Part shown: positions 43,984 to 52,165 of the stretch, one piece after another
Layout of the letters: every line of letters starts with the position of its first letter
How positions within the stretch are numbered: position 1 is the first letter of the stretch
Source: Agromyces cerinus
GTDB lineage: Bacteria; Actinomycetota; Actinomycetes; Actinomycetales; Microbacteriaceae
Assembly: GCF_016907835.1 (NCBI RefSeq)
Contig: NZ_JAFBCT010000001.1
Location: forward strand, 2,666,001 to 2,730,000
DNA: 64,000 nt
Direction of reading: 5' to 3'
Program-made: the position numbers and the translations under genes
The notes under the pieces: model-generated
What the model was told of the DNA's origin: nothing
The model's database searches: none
What the model saw: the letters and a program-made list of their open reading frames with translations, nothing else

Positions 43984-45177
43984 CTACAGGCGGGCGAGCG
44001 CGCCGTCGATGTCGGCGAGCAGGTCGGCGACGTGCTCGATGCCGACCGACAGGCGCACGATCGACTCGGGCACCTCGGCATCGGTGCCCTTCACCGAGGC
44101 GTGCGTCATCTCCGAGGGGTAGTTGACGAGCGACTCCACACCTCCGAGCGACTCGGCGAGCTGGAACAGCTCGGTCGACTCGGCGAACCGGCGCGCGGCC
44201 TCTCCGCCCCCCGCGAGCGAGATCGAGAGCATGCCGCCGAACCCCGACATCTGCCGGGCGGCCAGTTCGTGGCCCGGGTGCGACTCGAGCCCGGGGTAGT
44301 ACACGCGCTCGATGCCGGCGTGCTCGTCGAGGCGCCGTGCGATCGCGAGGGCGTTCGAGCTGTGCCGCTCCATGCGCACACCGAGGGTCTTGATGCCGCG
44401 CGAGGTGAGGAACGCGTCGAACGGGCCCGACACCGCGCCCGCCGCGAACTGGGTGAACGTCACGCGCTCGGCGAGGTCGGCGAGCTCGGGGCGCGAGGAG
44501 TCGCCGCCGCCGTCGCCCAGGCCGCCGGCGAACACGAGCGCGCCGCCGACGACGTCGGAGTGGCCGCCGAGGTACTTCGTCGTCGAGTGCACGACGACGT
44601 CGGCGCCGAGGGCGAGCGGCTGCTGCAGCGCGGGCGAGGCGAACGTGTTGTCGACGACCACGAGCACGCCCGCGGCGCGGCCGAGCTCGGCGAGCGCCGC
44701 GACATCCGAGATCTTCATGAGGGGGTTCGACGGCGTCTCGACCCAGAGCACTTTCGTCGACGGTTCGATCGCGGCGCGCACCGCGTCGAGGTCGCTCGTG
44801 TCGACGGTCGTGTGCCGCACGCCCCAGGCGCCGTGCACTCGGCGGATGAGCCGGTGCGTGCCGCCGTAGACGTCGTTGCCGATGACGACGTGGTCACCGG
44901 GCGCGAGCACGGTGCGCAGCAGCGCGTCTTCGGCCGCGAGGCCCGAGGCGAACGACAGGCCGAGCTCACCGCCCTCGAGCGCGGCGAGCTGCGTCTCGAG
45001 CGCCGTGCGCGTGGGGTTGCCGCCGCGCGAGTACTCGTAGCCGCCGCGGAGCCCCCCGATTCCGTCCTGCACGTAGGTCGAGGTCTGGTAGATCGGCGGG
45101 ATGACGGCGCCGGTGGTGGGGTCGAACTCCTGCCCCGCGTGGATGGCGAGGGTGTCGAAGCGTGCGTGGTCGTGCAT
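43984..45177 (-). CDS. metB: Cystathionine gamma-synthase (Cys/Met metabolism PLP enzyme)
   Basis: The 397-aa protein is a PLP-dependent Cys/Met metabolism enzyme: FDTLAIHAGQEFDPTTGAVI, YEYSRGGNPTRTALE, VVVDNTFASPALQQPL and the PLP-Lys motif VVHSTTKYLGGHSDVVGG. The family includes MetB, MetZ and cystathionine gamma-lyase; sequence alone cannot settle which reaction dominates. It lies downstream of cystathionine beta-synthase, so the pair may run either MetB-type synthesis or CBS/CGL transsulfuration of homocysteine to cysteine. Confidence 0.92.
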   Translation of the reverse strand: MHDHARFDTLAIHAGQEFDPTTGAVIPPIYQTSTYVQDGIGGLRGGYEYSRGGNPTRTALETQLAALEGGELGLSFASGLAAEDALLRTVLAPGDHVVIGNDVYGGTHRLIRRVHGAWGVRHTTVDTSDLDAVRAAIEPSTKVLWVETPSNPLMKISDVAALAELGRAAGVLVVVDNTFASPALQQPLALGADVVVHSTTKYLGGHSDVVGGALVFAGGLGDGGGDSSRPELADLAERVTFTQFAAGAVSGPFDAFLTSRGIKTLGVRMERHSSNALAIARRLDEHAGIERVYYPGLESHPGHELAARQMSGFGGMLSISLAGGGEAARRFAESTELFQLAESLGGVESLVNYPSEMTHASVKGTDAEVPESIVRLSVGIEHVADLLADIDGALARL

Positions 45178-45207
45178 GGGATGGGATCGCTTTCAGTGGT
45201 CGTTGGG

Positions 45208-45276
45208 TTCAGGAGGAAGTCGCGGGATCAGGACGACATCGGCGACATCGACCTGACTCCGCGACGATCTCCTGAA
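45208..45276. repeat. Long nested inverted repeat between cbs and metB
   Basis: Three nested arm pairs are visible: TTCAGGAG (45208) with CTCCTGAA (45269), TCGCGG with CCGCGA, and TCAGG with CCTGA. The structure starts 52 bp after the cbs stop and ends 30 bp before the metB start codon in transcript order. It has no T-run, so it is more likely an RNA processing/stability hairpin, an attenuator or a dispersed repeat than a simple terminator. Confidence 0.65.
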
Positions 45277-45328
45277 TCGAGGACGATGGCGGGGCGGCGG
45301 GTTGCGAGGAACGCATGAGTCGGGACGG

Positions 45329-46696
45329 TCAGGCGGAGAGATAGGCGAGCAGATCGGTGCGGGTGATCACGCCGAGCGCCTTGCCGCCGTCGGTCACGAG
45401 CATCGCGGGCGTCGCCGAGAACGACGAGCGAGCGGATGCCACGGGCTCGTTGACCCCGATGAGTGGCAGCGGCTCCCCCACGACGCCCGAGACCTTGTCG
45501 GTGAGCTTGACCTGGCCCGAGAAGACCTGTTCGAGCAGTGCCTCCTCATGGAGCGCCCCGAGCACCTCGCCGAGCACGACGGGCGGCTCGGCGGTCAGCA
45601 CGAGCAGCTGCGAGACGCCGGTGTCGGTCATTCGGTCGATCGCCTCGCGCACCGTGTCGTTCGGGTGCACGTAGACGAGGGGCGCCGTGCGGTCAGCCTT
45701 CGCCGCGAGCAGCTCGGCGATCGTGTGACCGGCAGGGGCGTTCGAGAAGCCGTAGGCGCGCATCCACTTGTCGTTGAAGATCTTGCCGAGGTAGCCGCGT
45801 CCGCCGTCGGGCAGCAGCACCACGAACACGTCGTCGGGGCCCGCGGAGGCAGCGGCCTTCAGCGCAGCCACCACGGCCATGCCGCTCGAGCCGCCGACCA
45901 GGATGCCCTCTTCACGGGCGAGCCGGCGGGTCATGTCGAACGACTCGGCGTCGGAGACGGCGATGATCTCGTGCGGCACGGCGGGGTCGTACGCCGTCGG
46001 CCAGAAGTCTTCGCCGACGCCCTCGACCAGGTACGGCCGGCCGGTGCCGCCCGAGTAGACCGAGCCCTCGGGGTCGGCGCCGATGATGCGCACGCGATCT
46101 TCGGACACCTCACGCAGATAGCGCCCGGTGCCGGTGATCGTGCCCCCGGTGCCGACGCCCGCTACGAAGTGGGTGACCTTTCCCTCGGTGTCGCGCCAGA
46201 TCTCGGGGCCGGTGGTCTCGTAGTGCGAGCGCGGGCCGTTGGGGTTGGAGTACTGGTCGGGCTTGAACGCACCGGGGATCTCTCGGGCGAGCCGGTCGGA
46301 GACGCCGTAGTACGACTCGGGGCTGTCGGGCGCGACGGCCGTCGGCGTCACGACGACCTCGGCGCCGTAGGCGGTGAGCACGTTGCGCTTGTCTTCACCG
46401 ACCTTGTCGGGGCACACGAAGATGCACCGGTACCCGCGCTGCTGCGCCACGAGCGCGAGGCCGACGCCCGTGTTGCCCGAGGTGGGCTCCACGATCGTGC
46501 CGCCCGGCTTCAGCTTGCCCTCGCGTTCGGCGGCATCGATGATGCGGCCGGCGATACGGTCCTTCGAGGAACCGCCGGGGTTCAGGTACTCGAGCTTCAC
46601 GAGCACCGTCGCCGACGTCACGCCTTCGGTGACGTGGTGCAGCTTCACGAGCGGAGTGTCGCCGACGAGGTCGACGATGGTGTCTGCGTACTTCAT
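45329..46696 (-). CDS. cbs: Cystathionine beta-synthase
   Basis: The 455-aa protein joins a fold-type II PLP domain (residues about 1-325; EYLNPGGSSKDRIAG with the PLP Lys, PTSGNTGVGLA phosphate loop, VGGSSGMAV) to two C-terminal CBS domains (about 335-455; VHPNDTVREAIDRM and VTDGGKALGVITRTDLL), the layout of haem-free bacterial CBS. It condenses serine (or O-acetylserine) with homocysteine. AAGGA is the ribosome-binding site. First gene of a cbs-metB unit; a small GC hairpin (46719-46739) lies in its leader. Confidence 0.93.
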   Translation of the reverse strand: MKYADTIVDLVGDTPLVKLHHVTEGVTSATVLVKLEYLNPGGSSKDRIAGRIIDAAEREGKLKPGGTIVEPTSGNTGVGLALVAQQRGYRCIFVCPDKVGEDKRNVLTAYGAEVVVTPTAVAPDSPESYYGVSDRLAREIPGAFKPDQYSNPNGPRSHYETTGPEIWRDTEGKVTHFVAGVGTGGTITGTGRYLREVSEDRVRIIGADPEGSVYSGGTGRPYLVEGVGEDFWPTAYDPAVPHEIIAVSDAESFDMTRRLAREEGILVGGSSGMAVVAALKAAASAGPDDVFVVLLPDGGRGYLGKIFNDKWMRAYGFSNAPAGHTIAELLAAKADRTAPLVYVHPNDTVREAIDRMTDTGVSQLLVLTAEPPVVLGEVLGALHEEALLEQVFSGQVKLTDKVSGVVGEPLPLIGVNEPVASARSSFSATPAMLVTDGGKALGVITRTDLLAYLSA

Positions 46697-46934
46697 GGTG
46701 GTGTCCTTGCTGTCGGCTCGTCCGCTCGGTCGGCGGACGGGAGCGGCGAACGATCGTGGCGTGCGTGGGGTCGGTCGACGTCTTCGTCAGCGACAACACA
46801 GCGAGAGGATCACGAGGCCACTCTATCCGTTCGCACGGCCATGGCGAAGGCCCGAGCGGATGCCTCGACCCGGCGTTCTCCCAGCGTGTACGTTCATATG
46901 ATTGAAGCGACAACCATGCGAGAGAGGCCTACGT

Positions 46935-47618
46935 GTGAGCGCGACCCCGCCCGTTCCCCCCAAGGTGAAGCAGCAGAACACCGTCAAGCAGCAGCGCGCG
47001 GCTGAGCGCGAGCGCAAGCTCGCCGAGTTCAAGAAGCGCGAGGCCAAGGCCAAGCGCAACCGGCGCATCGGCATCTGGTCGGCGGTCGTCGGCGGTGTCG
47101 CGGTCGTCGGCATCATCGTCACGGCGATCGTGCTGACCCCGCAGGCCGTCTCGTACGGCGCCGGAGGCGACGGCACGAACATCGACGGCGTCGAGACCTT
47201 CGACAACGGCGCCGGTCACGTCGAGGGCGTCGTCGACTACGCGCAGACCCCGCCCGCCGGCGGCGAGCACAACCAGATGTGGCTCAACTGCGGCGTCTAC
47301 GAGCAGCCGGTGCCGAACGAGAACGCCGTGCACTCGCTCGAGCACGGGGCCATCTGGGTCACCTACGACCCCGAGCTGCCCGCCACCGAGCTCGAGGCGC
47401 TGAAGTCGCACCTGCCGTCGACCTACGTCGTGCTGTCGCCCTTCGAGGGCCTCGACTCGCCGATCGTGCTGAGCGGCTGGAACACCCAGCTCGCCCTCGA
47501 CAGCGCCGACGACGAGCGCATCCCCGCGTTCTTCGAGGAGTACTGGCAGAGCCAGAACGTGCCGGAGCCCGGCGCGCTCTGCACCGGCGCGTACGACGCT
47601 CCGGGCAAGGTGTCGTGA
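46935..47618 (+). CDS. DUF3105 membrane-anchored protein
   Basis: The 227-aa protein has a charged Lys/Arg-rich N-terminus, one membrane helix (IGIWSAVVGGVAVVGIIVTAIVL written in parts: IGIWSAVVGGVAVV then GIIVTAIVL) and an extracytoplasmic DUF3105 domain with PPAGGEHNQMWLNCGVYEQP and NAVHSLEHGAIWVTYDP; its His and Cys residues suggest metal binding. GTG 46935 follows GAGAGG at seven bases, and TATGAT (46897-46902) is a good -10. The stop overlaps the DUF305 start, so the two are coupled. Confidence 0.88.
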   Translation: MSATPPVPPKVKQQNTVKQQRAAERERKLAEFKKREAKAKRNRRIGIWSAVVGGVAVVGIIVTAIVLTPQAVSYGAGGDGTNIDGVETFDNGAGHVEGVVDYAQTPPAGGEHNQMWLNCGVYEQPVPNENAVHSLEHGAIWVTYDPELPATELEALKSHLPSTYVVLSPFEGLDSPIVLSGWNTQLALDSADDERIPAFFEEYWQSQNVPEPGALCTGAYDAPGKVS

Positions 47619-48370
47619 CTCGAGCCCCCGAGCGATCGACCGCCGACGTCGTGATCGACGCCGACGACCCGGCCGACCCGACCGACCAGGCCGCCACCGC
47701 CGCGCCGAGACCGCGCCGGGGCGGCCGGACCGCCGTCATCGCCGTGGCATCCGTCGCCCTCATCGTCATCGCTGCCGTGGCGTTCTCGATCGGTCGCCTC
47801 TCGACGCTCGCCGAGCCGACGCCCACGACGACGAGCGCCGAGGCCGGGTTCGCCCGCGACATGCAGGTGCACCACCTGCAGGGCGTGGAGCTCGCCATGA
47901 TCGTGCGCGATGCGACCGACGACGACGAGGTGCGGCTGCTCGGTTACGACATCGCGACGACGCAGGCGCAGCAGGCCGGCCAGATGTACGGATGGCTCGC
48001 CGGGTGGGGCCTGTCGCAGGCGGGCTCCGAGCCGTCGATGACGTGGATGACGCGCCCCGCGCTCGATGGCGCGGCGGGTCACGGCGACCATGCGACCACC
48101 GATCCCGAGGCCCACGTGCCCGGCGCGCCGATGCCCGGCCTCGCGACACCGGCTCAGGTGGAAGAGCTGCGCGGCCTCACCGGCGTCGAGGCCGAACGCC
48201 GCTTCCTCGAGCTCATGATCGCCCACCACCAGGGCGCGGTCGAGATGGCCGACGCGGTGCTCGCCCGTTCCACGAACGACGTCGTCGTCGCGCTCGCGCA
48301 GTCGATCGTCGACAGCCAGACCTCCGAGATCGAGCTCATGACCGGGATGCTCGCCGAGCGCACGCCGTAG
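47615..48370 (+). CDS. DUF305 membrane-anchored protein
   Basis: The 251-aa protein has an N-terminal cytoplasmic tail, one membrane helix (AVIAVASVALIVIAAVAFSI) and an extracytoplasmic DUF305 ferritin-like helical domain. Two metal-binding-like helices are visible: FARDMQVHHLQGVELAMI and FLELMIAHHQGAVEMADAV, plus Met/His-rich linkers (MTWMTRP, GHGDHA, MPGLATP) as in copper-associated DUF305 proteins. GTG 47615 overlaps the DUF3105 stop (GTGA). Confidence 0.9.
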   Translation: MTRAPERSTADVVIDADDPADPTDQAATAAPRPRRGGRTAVIAVASVALIVIAAVAFSIGRLSTLAEPTPTTTSAEAGFARDMQVHHLQGVELAMIVRDATDDDEVRLLGYDIATTQAQQAGQMYGWLAGWGLSQAGSEPSMTWMTRPALDGAAGHGDHATTDPEAHVPGAPMPGLATPAQVEELRGLTGVEAERRFLELMIAHHQGAVEMADAVLARSTNDVVVALAQSIVDSQTSEIELMTGMLAERTP

Positions 48371-48385
48371 GCGGAGACCGCCTAC
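48367..48385. terminator. Hairpin containing the stop codons of two convergent genes
   Basis: GTAGGCGG, three bases, CCGCCTAC: perfect 8-bp arms. The left arm contains the TAG of the DUF305 gene (48368-48370) and the right arm the complementary TAG of the channel gene (48382-48384). Confidence 0.6.
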
Positions 48386-49809
48386 CCGCGACCGCCGAGG
48401 GCACCGCGCACGATCCCGGCGGCCGCGAGCGCATCGGATGCCGCGCGCCGCCGGTTCTCGATCGCCTGACCGATGTCGCGCGCGACCGCGGGGTTCGATC
48501 GCACGATCTCGTCGATCACCGCGAGCGGCATCACGAGGATCGTGGTGACCTCCGCGGCGACGGCGCGCACGAACGACGGCTCCCGCGTGAGCACCGTCTG
48601 CCCGACCGACTCGCCCACCTCGGCGACGCCCGAATCGATCGCGCCCCGATCGGTGACGATCGAGAGTGCGAGGCGGCCGTCGACGACGATCCGCAGCATG
48701 TCGGGCACCCGATCGGGCTGCTGCACGACCTCCCCGGTACCGTACCGCTCGAGGTGGCATGAGGGCGCGAGCCGCTCGCGATCCTCGGCGTTCAAACGGA
48801 ACGCGGGCGCGATGAGCTCGAGCGCGGCGGCGAGCTGCTCGGGCTCGGCGACGGGGTCGGTCGAATCGCCGTCGAGCGAGAGGCCCCGCCGTCGCGCCGC
48901 GTACCAGAGCCAGGCGAGCAGGAGCGACACCGCGTCATCCGCCGCCGCCGGCCCGGAGACGGGCACCTCGACCTCGTACTTGGCTGCGCCCAGATACCGC
49001 GCGGCGGGCTGCTCGCCCGTTGCGGCCATCGGCAGTCCGCGCGCCACGTCGACGACGAGGTCGATGACCTCGTGCGGCGGGTCGTCGGTGGAGAAGGTCA
49101 CGGTCGCCATGGCGCGGTGCAGTTCGGTCGGCAGGCTGAGGTTCGTGAAGGAGGAGCTGGCGAGCGAGGCGTTCGGCACGATCTGCACGCCGGCACCGGT
49201 GTCGATGTGCACCGCACGCCAGTTCACCTCGATGACCCTGCCCCGCACGCTGCCGGTGTCGAGCCAGTCGCCGAGCTTGAACGGCTGCTCGAAGAGCAGC
49301 AGCAGGCCCGAGATGATGCCGCCCACCGCGTTCTGCAGCGCGAGGCCGATGACGATCGATGTGACGCCGAGCGCGGCGATGAGCCCGCCGACATCCGCGC
49401 CCCACACCCAGGAGAAGAGGACCGCGACGCCGACGACGATGAGCACGAGCCGGCCGAGGTCGACGAAGATCGACGGGATGCGCTCGCGCCAGCTGCCGGG
49501 CTTCGCGTTGGCGAAGAGGGCGACGTTGAGGGCGCTCAGCACCAGGAGGATCACGAGGAAGCCGAGCACGGTGGCGACGACCCTCGCCCACACCTGATCG
49601 GCCGGCGACTGGAGCGCGAAGATCAGCAGGCCGAACAGCGCCCCGACGGGCACCACCCAGTTGCGCAGCAGCCGCACCGGCTTGGCAGCGGCGCTCCCCC
49701 GCCGCGTCAACCAGCCGAGCACCTCGGTGAGCACCACGAGCAGCACCGGCACGCCGAGGGCGAGCACGATGCCCCAGAACAGCCATCCCTCGCCGAAGAG
49801 CTCCTCCAT
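48382..49809 (-). CDS. MscS-type mechanosensitive channel with cyclic-nucleotide-binding-like domain
   Basis: The 475-aa protein has three to four N-terminal membrane helices, the MscS pore and beta domain (GLALQNAVGGIISGLLLL, EQPFKLGDWLDTG, GRVIEVNWRAVHIDTGAGV, VPNASLASSSFTNLS; about 130-215), a linker, and a C-terminal CNB-like beta-roll (about 340-455; HLERYGTGEVVQQPD ... VGESVGQTVLTREPSF). In the CNB phosphate-binding cassette the usual F-G-E and P-R-S/T-A residues are replaced (VGQ, PSFV), so nucleotide binding is doubtful. The cyclase-like gene lies 3 bp upstream on the same strand, implying a functional pair. Confidence 0.88.
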   Translation of the reverse strand: MEELFGEGWLFWGIVLALGVPVLLVVLTEVLGWLTRRGSAAAKPVRLLRNWVVPVGALFGLLIFALQSPADQVWARVVATVLGFLVILLVLSALNVALFANAKPGSWRERIPSIFVDLGRLVLIVVGVAVLFSWVWGADVGGLIAALGVTSIVIGLALQNAVGGIISGLLLLFEQPFKLGDWLDTGSVRGRVIEVNWRAVHIDTGAGVQIVPNASLASSSFTNLSLPTELHRAMATVTFSTDDPPHEVIDLVVDVARGLPMAATGEQPAARYLGAAKYEVEVPVSGPAAADDAVSLLLAWLWYAARRRGLSLDGDSTDPVAEPEQLAAALELIAPAFRLNAEDRERLAPSCHLERYGTGEVVQQPDRVPDMLRIVVDGRLALSIVTDRGAIDSGVAEVGESVGQTVLTREPSFVRAVAAEVTTILVMPLAVIDEIVRSNPAVARDIGQAIENRRRAASDALAAAGIVRGALGGRG

Positions 49810-49812
49810 GCG

Positions 49813-52053
49813 CTACTCCACCCGCCACACGGTCTCGGTGCCGTCGGCGGTCTCGATCGCGCCGGCCGACACGATGCGCACCCCGTCCTGCAGACGGTCC
49901 TTCACCGCCTGGCTCACGTAGATGCCGGGCCGGCCGTCGACGCTGCGCACCCGGTAGGCGAGGTTGACGGCGTCGCCCCAGAGGTCGTAGGCGAGGCTCG
50001 TGCGCCCGACGAGTCCGCTCGTCACGGTTCCGGTCGCGATGCCGGCCCGCAGTTCGACGGATGCCTCGTTCGAGGCGTTGAACCGTGCGATGACGGTGCG
50101 CAGCTCGTTCGCGAACTCGACCGCGCGCCGCACGTTGTCGACCCTCGGCACGATGAGGCCGGAGCTCGCGAGGTATCCGCCGCGGAGCGTGCGCACCTTC
50201 TCGACCCCGGTGCGCTCCGCCGCCTCATCGAAGCCGCGCATGAGCGAGTTGAGCTGCGCGAGCTCGTCGTCGCTCGAGAGCGCCGCCGTGAAGTCGTCGA
50301 AGCCGATGAGCTCGGCGAAGATGACCGAGACGTCCTGGTGCACCTCGGCGATCGTCTCCTCGCCATCCTGATAGCGCTTCGCGACGGCTTCGGGCATGAG
50401 CGTGTGGAGCAGGCGCTCGTTCTCGGCGCGCTGCTCGTCGATGAGCTCCTGCTTGATGCGCAGGCTCGAGCTCATGTCGTTGAAGGCGTTGCCGAGGTCG
50501 CCGAACTCGTCGCGTGCTCCGGCGGGCACCTGCACGGTGAGATCGCCGCCGGCGACACGGCGCACCGCCTCGGAGAGACGCCGCACCGGTCTCGTGAAGA
50601 CCTGCGCGAGCAGCATCGAGAGCACGCTCACCGCGAGCAGGATCGCGAGCGTCGAGATCACGAGGTTGCGTGTGAAATCGGCCACCGGGGCGAACGCCTC
50701 CTCGGTGTCGATGCGTGCGACCGCGACCCAGTTGAGTCCGTCGATGTCGACCGGGGTGTACGCGGTGATGTTGTCGCGGCCCAGGTAGCCCCTCGAGATC
50801 GTGGTGCCCGACTTGCCCTGCTGGGCGAGCTTCACCGATACCGTGTTGACCGGCTGCAGCAGCACCGTGCCGCCGACCTCGACCTCGCGCGCGGCGAGGT
50901 CGGACGGAGTGCCGTTCGCCACCGCGAGCTTCTCGTACGCCTCGGGGTCCTCGATGAGCAGGCGCGAGTTGCTGCGCATCAGGTCGTCACTGCCGACGAC
51001 GTAGACCTCGCCCGTGTCGCCGAGCCCCTGCTCCTTCCAGCGCTCGTCACCCGTGAGCACGTCGTTGATGACGTCGATGGGGATCTGCACCGCCAGCGCG
51101 CCGGTGACCCGCTCCGAGTTGCCGACGGGCGAGACCACCCAGATCGCGGGCACGTTCAGCGAGGGCATGTACCGCTCGTAGTCGGTCGTCGCGAGCGCGT
51201 TCACCGAGTTCGTCGCCATCACGTCGCGGTAGGCCTCGGCGAGCCGCGAGTCCTTGAATGGACCGGTCATGACGTTCATGCCCAGGTCGGGGCCCGAGTA
51301 GGCGGTGTAGACGACGTTGCCCTCGGTGTCGAGCAGGAGCACGTCGTCGTAGCCAGACGCGTCGATGATCCGCTGGAAGTAGTCGTGGTATCGCTCGCGT
51401 GCAGCCGACCACGGGCTGCCGTCACCGGGATCGCCGGCGGCGATCGCGGATTCGAAGTCGAGTTCGCCGCCCGGGAACTTGTAGGCCTTCGAGGTGTACT
51501 CGTACTGCAGGTACTGACCGGCGACGGATTCCGGGATGAACGCGCCCGACGCATACGTGCCGCCCGCGCGCGCCGACAGGGCCGCGTTGAACTCGTCGTC
51601 GTAGTACGCCTCGAGCTCCGCGCGCTGCGCCTCGCTCAGCGGCCGGGACTGCGCCTCCTCGAACGCCGCATTCAGCGCGATCGACGCGTTCTGCGCGCTG
51701 AGGTTGCGCGAGTCGAGGGTGACCCCGGTCTGTACCCCGCCGAAGACCCGCTCGAGTTCGCCCGTGCGCAGTTCGCGGATCGTCGTCAGCTGGTCGACGG
51801 CGGCGGCGCGCAGCGACTCCCGCCCGCTGACGAAGCCGATGACGCCGACGATGACCGATGAGACGAGGCTCACGCCGAGGAGCATGATGAGCAGCTTCGA
51901 CTGGATGCTGAGCCCGACCCGGCGGGGCTTCGACGCGCGCGGCTTCGGCACCCTCGGCGAGCGCGGCGGGGCCGGCGGAGCGGCCGATGGTGGCGTCGTC
52001 TGGTCGTCGGCGGCGGATGCCTCGGGCGGCGCCCCTCGTTCGGTCGTCGACAC
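49813..52053 (-). CDS. HAMP-linked class III adenylate/guanylate cyclase homologue, probably degenerate
   Basis: The 746-aa protein has a Pro-rich cytoplasmic tail, membrane helix 1 (LLIMLLGVSLVSSVIVGVIG), a large extracellular dCache-like sensor (about 75-460), helix 2 (LVISTLAILLAVSVLSMLLA), a HAMP domain (PVRRLSEAVRRVAGGDLTVQ), a linker and a class III cyclase domain (about 575-745). Transition-state residues are present in DLWGDAVNLAYRVRS (Asn, Arg), but the two metal-binding Asp are changed: F-A-D to FAELIGF (Glu) and G-D-A-Y to RGGYLASSGL (Gly). It may be inactive or use another ligand. GTG 52053 follows GAGAGGGG. Upstream partner of the MscS-CNB gene. Confidence 0.88.
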   Translation of the reverse strand: MSTTERGAPPEASAADDQTTPPSAAPPAPPRSPRVPKPRASKPRRVGLSIQSKLLIMLLGVSLVSSVIVGVIGFVSGRESLRAAAVDQLTTIRELRTGELERVFGGVQTGVTLDSRNLSAQNASIALNAAFEEAQSRPLSEAQRAELEAYYDDEFNAALSARAGGTYASGAFIPESVAGQYLQYEYTSKAYKFPGGELDFESAIAAGDPGDGSPWSAARERYHDYFQRIIDASGYDDVLLLDTEGNVVYTAYSGPDLGMNVMTGPFKDSRLAEAYRDVMATNSVNALATTDYERYMPSLNVPAIWVVSPVGNSERVTGALAVQIPIDVINDVLTGDERWKEQGLGDTGEVYVVGSDDLMRSNSRLLIEDPEAYEKLAVANGTPSDLAAREVEVGGTVLLQPVNTVSVKLAQQGKSGTTISRGYLGRDNITAYTPVDIDGLNWVAVARIDTEEAFAPVADFTRNLVISTLAILLAVSVLSMLLAQVFTRPVRRLSEAVRRVAGGDLTVQVPAGARDEFGDLGNAFNDMSSSLRIKQELIDEQRAENERLLHTLMPEAVAKRYQDGEETIAEVHQDVSVIFAELIGFDDFTAALSSDDELAQLNSLMRGFDEAAERTGVEKVRTLRGGYLASSGLIVPRVDNVRRAVEFANELRTVIARFNASNEASVELRAGIATGTVTSGLVGRTSLAYDLWGDAVNLAYRVRSVDGRPGIYVSQAVKDRLQDGVRIVSAGAIETADGTETVWRVE

Positions 52054-52165
52054 GTCGCCCCTCTCGGCCCCCCGGCAAGATGCTCCACACTCTAGCGGCG
52101 CAGGGTGCACCGGTCGCAAGGGGCTCGACCGAACTCGTGTCCCCCGAAATCGCGGGAGGGGGTGC

